A DNA stretch of 64,000 bases from Rubellimicrobium arenae (lineage in GTDB: Bacteria; Pseudomonadota; Alphaproteobacteria; Rhodobacterales; Rhodobacteraceae): contig NZ_JAFMSS010000006.1 in NCBI RefSeq assembly GCF_017916295.1, forward strand, positions 270,921-334,920, written 5' to 3'. The notes beneath the pieces are model-generated. The model worked only from the letters and a program-made list of their open reading frames with translations, searched no databases and was not told the origin of the DNA. Below, piece by piece: positions 1-8,665 of the stretch. The position numbers and the translations under genes are program-made. Within the stretch, counting starts at the first letter, position 1, and the number at the start of each line of letters is the position of its first letter.

Positions 1-207
1 CGTCCCGCGGCGCTGGAAGCCTACGGGACCTGGGAGCCGGGCCCGATCGAGACTCTCGAGGGACTCGAGCAGCTCCGCTTCCTGGAGCAAGGGCGTCCGG
101 TGCTCTGCGTCGAGGTCCAATCGCGCGGGCGCGAGTTCTGGGAACTGAACAACCCGTCCGACATTGCCCGAATCGAGGGCATGATGGCATCCATGGGCCA
201 GAAGTGA
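1..207 (+). CDS. C-terminal part of an unidentified protein
   Basis: An open frame runs from the first base of the window to a TGA at 205-207 and gives the last 68 residues of a protein that begins upstream. Codon use is strongly G/C at third positions, like the neighbours, which supports real coding. The fragment is acidic and mixed (it ends in MMASMGQK) and shows no motif I recognise. It is followed by about 95 bases before galU. Function is unknown; only the upstream sequence could identify it. Confidence 0.6.
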   Translation, partial: RPAALEAYGTWEPGPIETLEGLEQLRFLEQGRPVLCVEVQSRGREFWELNNPSDIARIEGMMASMGQK

Positions 208-301
208 CGGGTCGGACGCAGTGCCGCATTGCGGCGTATTTGCCTCTGCCGGTTCCTGTGATAGGTAAAAGTCGCAGCACTGGGTGAGCAAAGGGATCAT
301 G

Positions 302-1195
302 ATGCAGCGCAAGGTCACCAAGGCGGTCTTCCCGGTAGCGGGACTGGGAACGCGTTTCCTTCCGGCCACCAAGTCGGTCCCCAAGGAGATCATGACGCTG
401 GTTGACCGGCCTCTGATCCAATACGCCATCGACGAGGCGCGGGCCGCCGGGATCACCGAATTCATCTTCGTCACCGCCAAGGGCAAGTCGGCCCTTGAGG
501 ACTATTTCGACCACGCCTCCGAGCTTGAATCCAAGCTCGAGAAGGACGGCAAGCACGAGCTTCTCGAGGCGTTGCGGTCGTCCAACATGGAATCCGGCGC
601 GATCGCCTACATCCGTCAGCACAAGGCGCTGGGCCTTGGCCACGCCGTGGGCTGCGCCCGCAAGCTCATCGGCAACGAGCCCTTCGCGGTGCTTCTCCCC
701 GATGACGTGATCGCCGCCGAGAAGCCCTGCCTCCAGCAGATGGCCGAGGCCTTTGCCGAGACCGGCGGCTCCATGGTTGCCGCCATGGAGGTGCCGCCGG
801 CGCGTGCCTCGTCCTATGGCGTGCTCGACATCCAGGAGGACATGGGGTCCATGGTCTCCGTCAAGGGCATGGTCGAGAAGCCCAAGGCTGGCACCGCGCC
901 GTCGAACCTTGCGGTCATCGGCCGCTACATCCTGGCGCCGACCGTCCTCGACAACCTCGAGAAGATCACGCCGTCCGCCGGGGGCGAACTGCAGCTCACG
1001 GACGCCATCGCCATGGAGATCGCCCAGGATCGTCCGGTCTTCGGCTATCGGTTCCGGGGCGAGCGGTTCGACTGCGGCTCCAAGGCGGGCTTCCTGCAAG
1101 CCACCGTCGCGTTCGGTCTGGCACGTGAGGATCTGCGGGACGAGTTCTCGAGCTACCTCCAGCAGATCGTGTCCATGCGCGAGGCCGCCCAGTAA
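302..1195 (+). CDS. galU: UTP--glucose-1-phosphate uridylyltransferase
   Basis: This enzyme makes UDP-glucose from UTP and glucose-1-phosphate in the cytoplasm, feeding LPS, exopolysaccharide and other glycan synthesis. The 297-residue product has the nucleotidyltransferase signature GLGTRFLPATK at residues 14-24, an EKP motif near the middle (MVEKPKAG) and a GGELQLTDAI segment typical of GalU. An in-frame GTG at 284 and an ATG at 299 also exist. I chose ATG 302 because AAAGGG lies six bases before it and the family normally starts with a short lead before KVTKAVFPVAGLG. It stands alone on the plus strand and is followed by a hairpin terminator at 1254-1280. The full family length is present and nothing looks unusual. 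Confidence 0.96.
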   Translation: MQRKVTKAVFPVAGLGTRFLPATKSVPKEIMTLVDRPLIQYAIDEARAAGITEFIFVTAKGKSALEDYFDHASELESKLEKDGKHELLEALRSSNMESGAIAYIRQHKALGLGHAVGCARKLIGNEPFAVLLPDDVIAAEKPCLQQMAEAFAETGGSMVAAMEVPPARASSYGVLDIQEDMGSMVSVKGMVEKPKAGTAPSNLAVIGRYILAPTVLDNLEKITPSAGGELQLTDAIAMEIAQDRPVFGYRFRGERFDCGSKAGFLQATVAFGLAREDLRDEFSSYLQQIVSMREAAQ

Positions 1196-1580
1196 GGCGG
1201 CCAGTACGGCTGATCGCGGGCGGACCCGCTCTTCTTTTCGACCTGCCTTCAAGGCCGCGCTCACTCCGGGCGCGGCTTTTGTCATGCAGCGTGGGCCCGA
1301 GGCTCCGGAGGCCCGCGCGGCCCGCGCAGCTCCGGCTGAGGGCCGGACCTTCCCCACGCTACGACAGTCCCAAGCCGGGCCGTGCAGGCCGGGGCCATGC
1401 CAACGCGGTTCAGGCAGCCGTCCAACACCGACGCTTCGCCCGACGCCCGACCTGCCGCATCAGGCTGGCCTGCGTTCCGGCGCCGACGCACTGGCACGTC
1501 GGCCGGCCATGGCAAGCTGTCGCCAGGGCCGGCCCGCCGGACATTCGATCCGAAGAATTGAGAGGGGGTGCTCGTCCCGA
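1196..1580. other. Intergenic region between convergent galU and ptsN
   Basis: About 385 bases between two converging genes. It contains the galU terminator near its left end. The rest is GC-rich, and I see no start codon with a ribosome site and no recognisable protein. Confidence 0.5.
1254..1280 (+). terminator. Rho-independent terminator after galU
   Basis: GCCGCGC at 1254-1260 pairs perfectly with GCGCGGC at 1270-1276 across a 9-base loop, followed directly by TTTT. It lies 59 bases after the galU stop. Confidence 0.8.
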
Positions 1581-2048
1581 TCAGGCCGCGAGGTTTCTCG
1601 GGCCGCCTTCGGTCAGGATGGTATGCAGCGTGGCGGGGTCGCTGTTGGCCCGGAGCTTGGCGCAGATCGCCACGTCGCGCAGGGTCCGCGACACCAGCGC
1701 CAGCGCCTTCAGGTGTTCCACCCCAGCACTGGCCGGAGCCAGGAGGCAGAACACCAGATCCACCGGCGCGCGGTCCACCGCATCGAAGTCGAGCGGGCGC
1801 TCAAGCCGCAGGAACAGCCCGCGCACCCGGTCAAGGCCCGGCAGGCGGGCATGGGGCAGCGCGACGCCGCGTCCCACGCCCGTAGGGCCCAGCGCCTCAC
1901 GCTCGAGAAGCGCCTCGGCCACCATGGCGGGGTCGAGCCCCCAGCAGCCCTGGGCCATGTCGGCCAGGTCCTGGAACAGGCGGCGCTTGCTGGGCGAGGA
2001 AGCGAGGACCTTCACACCGTCGGGCCTCAGGATTTCCGAAACTTGCAT
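1581..2048 (-). CDS. ptsN: PTS IIA-like nitrogen regulatory protein PtsN
   Basis: PtsN (EIIA-Ntr) is the terminal phosphoacceptor of the nitrogen phosphotransferase system. It regulates metabolism and transport by its phosphorylation state rather than by moving sugar. The 155-residue product has the EIIA-type active-site segment GRGVALPHARLPG with the phosphorylatable His at about residue 66. The fold length matches the family. It starts 11 bases after the hpf stop, so the two are probably cotranscribed, as in most proteobacteria. It is the last gene of the minus-strand cluster that begins at rnd. The usual companion rpoN is not present between lptB and hpf. Confidence 0.93.
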   Translation of the reverse strand: MQVSEILRPDGVKVLASSPSKRRLFQDLADMAQGCWGLDPAMVAEALLEREALGPTGVGRGVALPHARLPGLDRVRGLFLRLERPLDFDAVDRAPVDLVFCLLAPASAGVEHLKALALVSRTLRDVAICAKLRANSDPATLHTILTEGGPRNLAA

Positions 2049-2059
2049 AAATCCGTCCG

Positions 2060-2689
2060 TCAGCCTTGGGCTGGTGAGCCGCCGCCGGCATCGACACGCG
2101 GGTCGATCCAGCCGATATTGCCGTCCTCGCGCCGGTAGACGACGTTGATCGCGCCGCCCTTCTCGTTGCGGAACACAAGCACGGGGGCATGGGCGAGATC
2201 CATCTGCATCACCGCCTCGGCAACCGACAGCGACGGCACGCGGAGCTCGGTCTCGGCAATGATGGTGGGCCCGGCATCGCTGCTCGCCGCCTCATCGCTG
2301 TCGCCGATCTCGCCGTCGTCACCCTCGTCCTCGTTGAAGGGGGCCAGCACGAAGGCTCCGGCCGGGACGGTGTCCACCGGGGTCGGGCGCTCCTTGTGAT
2401 GGTCCTTGAGCCGCCGCTTGTGGCGGCGCAGCTGCTTGGCCATCCGCTCGCGCGCGGCCTCGAAGGCGGCATAGCAGTCGGCGGCGGTGCCGTTGGCCTG
2501 CACCACGAGTCCGGTGGAAAGGTGCACGAAGATCTCGCACGCATTTCCGAAGCCATCGCGCGAGAAGGTCACGGTCGCGTCCGTGGGTCGTCCAGCGTAC
2601 TTGCCCACGGACTCGCCGAGTCCCTGGTTCACATGCGTCTGGAGCGCTTCGCCGATATCGATGTCCTTGCCGCTGACTCGGATGCGCAT
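2060..2689 (-). CDS. hpf: Ribosome hibernation promoting factor, long form
   Basis: HPF binds 70S ribosomes in the stationary phase and promotes 100S dimers. The long form carries its own C-terminal dimerisation domain. The N-terminal domain (about residues 1-100, MRIRVSGKDIDIGEAL onward) is the S30AE/sigma-54 modulation domain. The C-terminal about 60 residues (RVPSLSVAEAVMQMDL and FRNEKGGAINVVYRREDGN) are the RaiA_C dimerisation domain. A variable acidic linker joins them. The open frame extends 19 codons further, but ATG at 2689 has GAGGAG six bases upstream and gives the normal N-terminus. The gene lies between lptB (about 150-base gap) and ptsN (11-base gap). It probably has its own promoter in the lptB-hpf gap. 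Confidence 0.93.
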   Translation of the reverse strand: MRIRVSGKDIDIGEALQTHVNQGLGESVGKYAGRPTDATVTFSRDGFGNACEIFVHLSTGLVVQANGTAADCYAAFEAARERMAKQLRRHKRRLKDHHKERPTPVDTVPAGAFVLAPFNEDEGDDGEIGDSDEAASSDAGPTIIAETELRVPSLSVAEAVMQMDLAHAPVLVFRNEKGGAINVVYRREDGNIGWIDPRVDAGGGSPAQG

Positions 2690-2842
2690 GTCATCTCCTC
2701 GGATCGGACCGACGCCCGAATTGGCGCGCCGGCAGTTGAAAAACATTGAAGCGAGCGAAGCGCACCGGGCCAGCCGATCCTTCGCCCACCGCTTCGGGCC
2801 TGTCGACGCGGCCCTTCGCCGCTCTGGCGTCCCGCGTCAAGG

Positions 2843-3646
2843 TCATGGGGTGCGCCGGCCCCCCACGATGTTCAGTCCCGCCGACCGCTGCGCTTCGAGC
2901 GGAGCCCCGAAGCCCTGCCCCAGATAGACGCGGCGGACCGCCTCGTCGCGGACCACCTCGGCCACCGTGCCCGACATGAGGACGCGGCCGTCATGCAGGA
3001 TATAGGCTCGGTCCACGATCCCCAGCGTCTCGCGCACGTTGTGATCGGTGATGAGCACGCCGATGCCACGCTCCTTCAGCCCTTCGACCAGCGCCCGGAT
3101 CTCGCCGACGGCGATCGGGTCCACGCCCGCGAAGGGCTCGTCCAAGAGGACATAGGAAGGTCGGGCGGCGAGGCAACGCGCGATCTCGACCCGCCGCCGC
3201 TCGCCACCGGACAACGCCAGCGCGGGCGCGCGGCGCAGATGGGTGATCCCGAACTCGGACAGAAGCTCCTCGAGCCGCGCACGGCGGGCCTTGGGCGTTT
3301 CCGACAACTCCAGGATGGCAAGGATGTTCTCTTCGACGGTCAGGCCCCGGAAGATCGACATCTCCTGCGGGAGGTAGCCCAGCCCGAGGCGGGCCCGGCG
3401 GTACATGGGTAGCCCGGTGACGTCCTGCCCGTCCATGACGACCTGGCCGCCCTCGGGCGTAATGAGGCCCGCGATGGAATAGAAGCAGGTCGTCTTGCCC
3501 GATCCGTTCGGTCCCAGCAGCGCCACCACTTCGCCCGGAGCGAGGTCGAGGCTCACGTCGCGGATCACCGGGCGTCGGCGGTAGCTCTTGCGAAGCGAGC
3601 GGACGGACAGGCCCGTGCGGGCCGGAGGCTCGGGCACGGGGCTCAT
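2843..3646 (-). CDS. lptB: LPS export ABC transporter ATP-binding protein
   Basis: LptB is the ATPase of LptB2FGC, which extracts LPS from the inner membrane and pushes it along the periplasmic bridge. In 267 residues it has Walker A GPNGSGKT (45-52), Q-loop YLPQEMS, the signature LSGGE (145-149), Walker B YVLLDE (165-170) and the switch His in LITDHNVRE. The extension to about 267 residues is typical of alphaproteobacterial LptB. Its ATG overlaps the lptA stop by four bases (ATGA), so translation is coupled. The lptF/lptG permease genes are not in the window. Confidence 0.96.
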   Translation of the reverse strand: MSPVPEPPARTGLSVRSLRKSYRRRPVIRDVSLDLAPGEVVALLGPNGSGKTTCFYSIAGLITPEGGQVVMDGQDVTGLPMYRRARLGLGYLPQEMSIFRGLTVEENILAILELSETPKARRARLEELLSEFGITHLRRAPALALSGGERRRVEIARCLAARPSYVLLDEPFAGVDPIAVGEIRALVEGLKERGIGVLITDHNVRETLGIVDRAYILHDGRVLMSGTVAEVVRDEAVRRVYLGQGFGAPLEAQRSAGLNIVGGRRTP

Positions 3647-4128
3647 GGCTTGGCCTGCTGCTGGAGGACGGTGCGCACGTTCCCCTCCATCCGCGCGGTT
3701 CCGGCCGCGAGATCCACCACCATGCGATCCGCCGAGATCGCGCTTTGCCCCTGCGTGAGCAGGACGTCGCCGGTCAGCGTCAGGGTCTGGCCGGTCAGGT
3801 CGTAATCCGCGTCCTGCGCCTCGGCCGCCTCGTTCGGGGTGGCCAGCGTCACCCCGCCGGAGGCCAGGAGCCGGGCGATCTGCCCCGAGCCCTCATCGTA
3901 GCGGACCTCCACCTCGCCGGCCTGCAGCCGGAGATCGCCCTGTCCGATCAGCACGTTGCCCGTGAAGGTCGCCGCCCCGGTGGCCTGGTCCACGCTCAGC
4001 GACTCGGAGGTGACCTCGACCGGGGCCGATGGATCGGCGGACAGGCCGCCCAGCGCCACGTTCTGCGCCCCCGCCAGAGTCGGCATCAGGACGGCCGCAA
4101 GAAGGATGACGCGCGGAAAACTCATCAA
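3643..4128 (-). CDS. lptA: LPS transport periplasmic protein LptA
   Basis: LptA forms the periplasmic bridge between LptC and the outer-membrane LptDE complex. The 161-residue product has an N-terminal signal peptide (hydrophobic ILLAAVLMPTLAGAQ, cleavage probably after AGA near residue 21). It continues as an OstA-like beta-jellyroll with repeated motifs such as VTSESLSVDQATGAATFTGNV and GDVLLTQGQSAISADRMVV. It overlaps both neighbours by four bases (ATGA junctions), in the order lptC-lptA-lptB, which confirms the assignment. Confidence 0.92.
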   Translation of the reverse strand: MMSFPRVILLAAVLMPTLAGAQNVALGGLSADPSAPVEVTSESLSVDQATGAATFTGNVLIGQGDLRLQAGEVEVRYDEGSGQIARLLASGGVTLATPNEAAEAQDADYDLTGQTLTLTGDVLLTQGQSAISADRMVVDLAAGTARMEGNVRTVLQQQAKP

Positions 4129-4760
4129 GGGGCCTCGGCTCTGGGGTCCTGGGGCAGATATAGCAGCCGAACCCCTCCGTTGAACACCAGCCGCGCGCCT
4201 TTCCCCTCACCTTGCGTCAGGACCATGCTGTCCGCAGTGATGGTTCCGAAGGGCGCCCTTGCCGTGACCGGTCCCGAGGTTGCCGTCCCGGTGGCGAGAT
4301 CGGCGGTGACATCCGCCGTCTCGACCTCGAGCCCGCTGGATGCTTCGACGCGCACGCCTCCGGTCAGATGCAGCCGCTGCGACGGCCCGTCCGCCTCGCC
4401 CGTGCCGGCCGTCAGGGTCGCGGCGCCGCCTGCCACGCTCACCGTCTCGAGGCGCGGCGCGGCCAGGCGGTACAGATCCTGCTGCCCGGCCACGGGCATG
4501 ATCCGGTCCGCCGACAGGACGACGGTGGTGCCGTCCGGGGCCACTCCGGCCAGCCGCGGGCGATCGATCCGGGGATCGCGGGCGATTTCCTCGATCTGGG
4601 CAAAGGGAATCTCGCCGGGTCCTCCGGGCTCGCGCGCCAGGAGGAACATCGTGGACAGCAGGGCCAGAGCCGCCAAAGGCAGCAGGATCTTGGCCCAGGC
4701 GATCGCGCGGGACCGGCGGCGGAAGGGAACGCGGGGCGGGCCGGGCTCGGCCATCGCCAT
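4125..4760 (-). CDS. lptC: LPS export system protein LptC
   Basis: LptC is the bitopic inner-membrane protein that receives LPS from LptB2FG and hands it to LptA. The product is 211 residues. It has a short basic cytoplasmic start, one transmembrane helix at about residues 27-45 (KILLPLAALALLSTMFLLA), then a periplasmic beta-rich domain homologous to LptA. The open frame extends 82 codons further into kdsD, but the ATG at 4760 overlaps the kdsD stop as TGATG, giving a coupled start and a normal-length protein. Sequence conservation in LptC is low, so the call rests on topology and on its place between kdsD and lptA. Confidence 0.9.
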   Translation of the reverse strand: MAMAEPGPPRVPFRRRSRAIAWAKILLPLAALALLSTMFLLAREPGGPGEIPFAQIEEIARDPRIDRPRLAGVAPDGTTVVLSADRIMPVAGQQDLYRLAAPRLETVSVAGGAATLTAGTGEADGPSQRLHLTGGVRVEASSGLEVETADVTADLATGTATSGPVTARAPFGTITADSMVLTQGEGKGARLVFNGGVRLLYLPQDPRAEAP

Positions 4761-5731
4761 CAGCCCAGGCCTGCCCGCAGGCAGTCGTGGATGTGAAGAA
4801 GCCCTTCGACGCGTCCGGGCGCCCGGGGATCCACGACGAACAGGCAGGTGATGCGGCGGTCGTTCATGAGCTTGACCGCTTCCTCGGCCAGGGCGTTGGG
4901 CGCGATCGTCCGGGGCGCGCGGGTCATCACCTCGCCCGCCCGTCGGTCGAGGAGCCCCGCCATGTGCCGCCGCAGGTCCCCGTCGGTGACGATCCCGCTC
5001 AGACACCCGCCCGCGTCGGTGACGCCCACCACGCCGAACCCCTTCTGGCTGATGACCAGCAGGGCTTCGGTCATGGGCGCATCCTCGCGCACCAGGGGCA
5101 CGGCGTCGCCGGTGTGCATCAGCGCCGCCACCTTGGTCAGCCGCGCGCCGAGCCGCCCGCCCGGGTGGTAGTCGCGGAAGTCCTCCGGCGTGAAGTCCCG
5201 CGCTTCCATCAGCGCGATGGCAAGGGCGTCGCCCAGAGCCAGCATCATCGTCGTCGACGTGCTGGGCACGACGCCGATCCCGCAGGCCTCGGGCAGCGAC
5301 GGCAGCAGGAGTCCGATGTCCGCCCGGCGCATGAGCGAGGAGTCGGCCCGTCCCGCCACTCCGATGAGCGGGATGTCGAAGCGCCGTGTGTGCGCCACGA
5401 GGTCGGCGAGTTCCGGCGTCTCGCCGGAATTGGACAGCACCAGGACCACATCGCCCCGGAGCATCATGCCCAGATCCCCGTGCGAGGCCTCGGCCGGATG
5501 GACGAAGTGCGCCGGCGTTCCCGTCGAGGCGAGCGTGGCCGCGATCTTCCGGGCGATGTGGCCCGACTTGCCCATGCCCGAGACGATGACGCGTCCGCGG
5601 GCCGCCAGGATCGTCTCCACCGCCCGAACGAAGCCCCCGTCCAGCGTTTCGGCCAGCGCCGACAGGGCCTGCGCCTCCTCCCGGATCACGCGGGTCGCGG
5701 TGGCGCGGGCGCGGGCGGGGTCAGTGGGCAA
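4760..5731 (-). CDS. kdsD: Arabinose-5-phosphate isomerase (KpsF/GutQ family)
   Basis: This enzyme interconverts ribulose-5-phosphate and arabinose-5-phosphate, the first step to Kdo in LPS. The 323-residue product has an N-terminal SIS domain (VIVSGMGKSGHIARKIAATL, then the SNSGETPEL phosphosugar loop and the PSTSTTMMLALGDALA segment). Two C-terminal CBS domains follow (LMHTGDAVPLV... and VMTRAPRTIAP...). Family length and domain order are complete. The start overlaps the rnd stop by 11 bases and its end overlaps the lptC start, so it is part of the same operon. That context favours the LPS role over a sugar-alcohol role. Confidence 0.95.
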   Translation of the reverse strand: MPTDPARARATATRVIREEAQALSALAETLDGGFVRAVETILAARGRVIVSGMGKSGHIARKIAATLASTGTPAHFVHPAEASHGDLGMMLRGDVVLVLSNSGETPELADLVAHTRRFDIPLIGVAGRADSSLMRRADIGLLLPSLPEACGIGVVPSTSTTMMLALGDALAIALMEARDFTPEDFRDYHPGGRLGARLTKVAALMHTGDAVPLVREDAPMTEALLVISQKGFGVVGVTDAGGCLSGIVTDGDLRRHMAGLLDRRAGEVMTRAPRTIAPNALAEEAVKLMNDRRITCLFVVDPRAPGRVEGLLHIHDCLRAGLG

Positions 5732-6332
5732 AGATGTCGATCTCGGGCCAGCCAGCGAGGTCGAGCCGGGCGCGATAGGGCAGGAAGTCGAAGCAGGCCT
5801 GCGCGATCCCGGTCCGGCCCTCCCGTGCGAGCAGGGTGTCGAGGGCGGCCTTGAGCCGGTGCAGGTGAAGCACGTCCGAGGCCGCGTAGTCGAGCTGCGC
5901 GGGCGTCAGAGTCTCGGCCCCCCAGTCGGACTGCTGCTGCTGCTTGGAGATGTCCACGCTGATGAGATCCTGCAGCAGGTACTTGAGCCCGTGCCGGTCG
6001 GTGAAGGTCCGCACGAGCTTGGAGGCGATCTTGGTGCAGTACACCGGCGCGGCCAGCACCCCAAAGGCGTGATCCAGCGCCGCAATGTCGAAGCGCCCGA
6101 AATGGAAGAGCTTGAGCACCTTGGGATCGGCCAGCATCCGGCAAAGGTTCGGCGCCTCGGTCTGGCCCCGAGCCACCTGCACCAGGTGGCAGTCGCCGTC
6201 ACCCCCGGACATCTGCACGAGGCAGAGCCGGTCGCGGCCGGGCACGAGACCCATCGTCTCGCAATCGATGGCGACCATGGGCCCGAGGTCCAGGCCGTCC
6301 GGCAGGTCGCCTTTGTAAAGATGGTTGGCCAT
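5721..6332 (-). CDS. rnd: Ribonuclease D-type 3'-5' exonuclease
   Basis: A DEDD-family 3'-5' exoribonuclease of about 203 residues. Motif I is AIDCETMGL with Asp23 and Glu25. Motif II surrounds LFHFGRFDIAALDHAF. Motif III is YAASDVLHLHRL, giving the DEDDy pattern. It has only the catalytic domain and lacks the HRDC domains of the long E. coli enzyme, which is usual for the short alphaproteobacterial form. ATG 6332 was preferred to ATG 6338 because GAGCGGA precedes it at workable spacing and related proteins start MANHLY. It is the first gene of the operon leading into kdsD and lptCAB. Confidence 0.92.
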   Translation of the reverse strand: MANHLYKGDLPDGLDLGPMVAIDCETMGLVPGRDRLCLVQMSGGDGDCHLVQVARGQTEAPNLCRMLADPKVLKLFHFGRFDIAALDHAFGVLAAPVYCTKIASKLVRTFTDRHGLKYLLQDLISVDISKQQQQSDWGAETLTPAQLDYAASDVLHLHRLKAALDTLLAREGRTGIAQACFDFLPYRARLDLAGWPEIDIFAH

Positions 6333-6679
6333 CGGCATTCCGCTCTGGTGGGGCAGGCCCTCAGCTACGCGCGTGGGGCTGGCGGGTCAATCCGGCCCGG
6401 GCCGGGACAGGTTCGGACGCCCGCGCGCCGGGCGGGCGCCGCCCGCTGTCCCCTGATGCCTTGTCCCTCGGTCGCATCGATCCCATCGCCAGCGCTCCGG
6501 TGGCCGATCTCCTGACCTCTTCAGGATTGGGGCCAAGCGTCGGACGCTGCCTTTTGGCTCTGGTCAGGCGCCAGCAGATCCTGCAGGTGCGACATCTGTG
6601 GACGAAATCTTGATTTGCCCGGCCGCATGTTCTGATGTAATCGATCATAGCATCGCAAATCCGATCATGAGGTTCCATC
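6333..6679. other. Intergenic region between divergent rnd and desaturase genes
   Basis: About 347 bases carrying the promoters of two divergent genes. The half nearest the desaturase is more AT-rich. It contains CGATCAT at 6642-6648 repeated at 6662-6668, exactly 20 bases apart, a possible regulator site just before the start codon. I see no small gene here. Confidence 0.4.
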
Positions 6680-7816
6680 ATGACCACGCATCCAACCTCC
6701 TCGTTCGGTGCGCCGCCGGCGGCGCGCGACTACGGGCTGACAGGGGAGTCATCGCGGCGGGCGGTGGCCGCTGGCCTCGCCGCGGCCGAGTGGTACCACA
6801 CGGAGGTGCCGCGCAAGGTGATGAAGGAACTTATGCAGCGTCGCGATGGACCGGCCCTCCGCGACACGGCGATCTGGATTGCGCTGCATGTGCTTCTGGC
6901 CTGGGGTGGCATCTACTTCTGGGGAAGCTGGTGGGCGGTGCCCTTCTGGCTGGCCTACGGCGTGCTTTACGGGTCCGCCTGCGACTCGCGCTGGCACGAA
7001 TGCGGCCACGGCACGGCCTTCCGCACGGGCTGGATGAACGACGTGGTCTACCACATCGCCAGCTTCCAGGTCATGCGCAACCCGGTCAGCTGGCGCTGGA
7101 GCCATGCCCGCCACCACACCGACACGATCATCGTGGGCCGCGACGCCGAGATCGCCTGGATGCACCCCATCAAGCTCGGCCTCAAGGCGCTGGCCTATGT
7201 CGGGCTGGTGGACGCCTGGCAGAGCTTCCGGGCCCTGGCGCGACAGGCGCGGGGCGTGCTGTCGCCCGACGAGGCGGACTACATCCCCCGCAGCGAATGG
7301 CCCAAGGCCATCCTGGCCGCGCGCATCCACATGACCATCTATGCTCTGACCGCGCTCGTGGCGCTGGGCCTTTTGGCGGCGGGCATGGGGTGGATGGCCG
7401 TGATCCCCTTCCTCATCATCGGTGGCCCGCGCATGTATGGCTGCTGGCACATGGTGATGACCGGCCTGCTCCAGCATGGGGGCCTGGCCGAGGACGTTCT
7501 TGACCACCGTCTCAACTCGCGCACCGTCTACATGAATCCGATCTCGCGCTGGATCTACTGGAACATGAACTACCACGTGGAGCATCACATGTTCCCGATG
7601 GTGCCCTACCACGCGCTGCCCCGGCTTCACGAGGTCATCAAGCACGACCTGCCGCCGCCGAACCCCTCCATCTGGGCCGCCTACCGGGAGATGATGCAGG
7701 CCGTCCTGCGCCAGCGCCGCGAGCCGGGCTACTATCTCCAGCGCCAGTTGCCCTCGACCGCCCGACCCTACCGGCTCGACCTCCACCAGGCGATCCCCGA
7801 GCGGGAACCAGCCTGA
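6680..7816 (+). CDS. Membrane fatty acid desaturase family protein (MocD-like)
   Basis: An integral-membrane di-iron oxygenase/desaturase of 378 residues with the three histidine boxes in order: HECGH (106-110), HARHH (142-146) and HVEHH (about 300). Hydrophobic segments flank them (AIWIALHVLLAWGGIYFWG, MTIYALTALVALGLLAAGM). The N-terminal HTEVPRKVMKELM and C-terminal YHALPRLHEVIKHDLPPPNPS segments resemble the MocD subgroup, named after a rhizopine oxygenase. MocD works with the ferredoxin MocE, and no ferredoxin gene lies beside this one. The substrate cannot be deduced: a lipid, a carotenoid-like molecule or a rhizopine-type compound are all possible. It faces the phosphoribosyltransferase gene on the other strand. 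Confidence 0.85.
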   Translation: MTTHPTSSFGAPPAARDYGLTGESSRRAVAAGLAAAEWYHTEVPRKVMKELMQRRDGPALRDTAIWIALHVLLAWGGIYFWGSWWAVPFWLAYGVLYGSACDSRWHECGHGTAFRTGWMNDVVYHIASFQVMRNPVSWRWSHARHHTDTIIVGRDAEIAWMHPIKLGLKALAYVGLVDAWQSFRALARQARGVLSPDEADYIPRSEWPKAILAARIHMTIYALTALVALGLLAAGMGWMAVIPFLIIGGPRMYGCWHMVMTGLLQHGGLAEDVLDHRLNSRTVYMNPISRWIYWNMNYHVEHHMFPMVPYHALPRLHEVIKHDLPPPNPSIWAAYREMMQAVLRQRREPGYYLQRQLPSTARPYRLDLHQAIPEREPA

Positions 7817-7868
7817 TCGAAGGGAAACAGGGGTTCGGCCCATCGAGGTCGGCGAGGGCGGACCAGAC

Positions 7869-8537
7869 CTAAGATCGCAGGCCCAGCCCGGGCCGGCGGG
7901 CCTCGGCCAGGAGGGCAATGACCTCCTCGTCGGTGGTCTGGCCAAAGTCCACATAATGAAGACCGACGGCGATGAACGGATCGGGGGTGGCGAGGCAGAC
8001 GACCTCGTCCGCCTCGGCCCGGAGGGGGCCGAGGATCTCGGCCGGCGCCAGGGGTACGACCAGCACGAGCCGCGCCGCGCGCGACCGGGCAAGTCCCCGG
8101 AGCGCGGCTCGCACCGTTCCACCCGTGGCGATGCCGTCGTCCACAAGGATGACGGTGCGATCCGCGGTCGCAAGGGGTGGGCCGTCCCCGACATAGGCCT
8201 GGCGCCGGCGCTCCAACTCCTCGATCTGGCGCCGGGTCTCCGCATCGACATGAGCCTGGGACGGCTTGACGATGTCCATCACCGAGGAGTTCAGCACCAC
8301 CTGCGGCGGCGATCCGTCGACCACGGCGCCCAAGCCAAGTTCGGGATGGCCCGGCGCGCCGATCTTGCGGACGATCAGGACGTCCAACGGCGCTCCGAGC
8401 GCCTGGGCGACCTCATAGCCGACCGGGACGCCGCCACGGGGCAAGGCGACCACGATGGAGTCCCCAAGGTCGGGAACGGTCTGTTGCAGGGCCTCGGCCA
8501 GACGGCGCCCCGCGTCCCTGCGGTCACGGAAGGTCAT
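7869..8537 (-). CDS. Phosphoribosyltransferase family protein
   Basis: A 222-residue type I phosphoribosyltransferase-fold protein. It has the PRPP-binding loop VDDGIATGGT (132-141), the N-terminal ALPRGGVPVGYEVAQALGAPL segment, and the VRKIGAPGHPELGLGAV segment of a group often annotated as predicted phosphoribosyltransferases in stress loci. The open frame reads further upstream, but the conserved protein starts at MTFRDRRDAGRRLAEAL. No strong ribosome site is seen. It lies 128 bases downstream of the interrupted small gene on the same strand. Both could be read from the EcfG-type promoter at 8962-8986. The true substrate is unknown. Confidence 0.85.
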   Translation of the reverse strand: MTFRDRRDAGRRLAEALQQTVPDLGDSIVVALPRGGVPVGYEVAQALGAPLDVLIVRKIGAPGHPELGLGAVVDGSPPQVVLNSSVMDIVKPSQAHVDAETRRQIEELERRRQAYVGDGPPLATADRTVILVDDGIATGGTVRAALRGLARSRAARLVLVVPLAPAEILGPLRAEADEVVCLATPDPFIAVGLHYVDFGQTTDEEVIALLAEARRPGLGLRS

Positions 8538-8665
8538 GGGGCGGCCGCCGTTGTCCAGGATGTGGGTGCCATGGCAAGCCTGACGGAAGGTGGCAGGCTG
8601 GGGCGGCGCGACCCCGGCGGCGCCGATCCGATCCCGGAAACGTTCGCAGGGCTGGACGGCACGGC

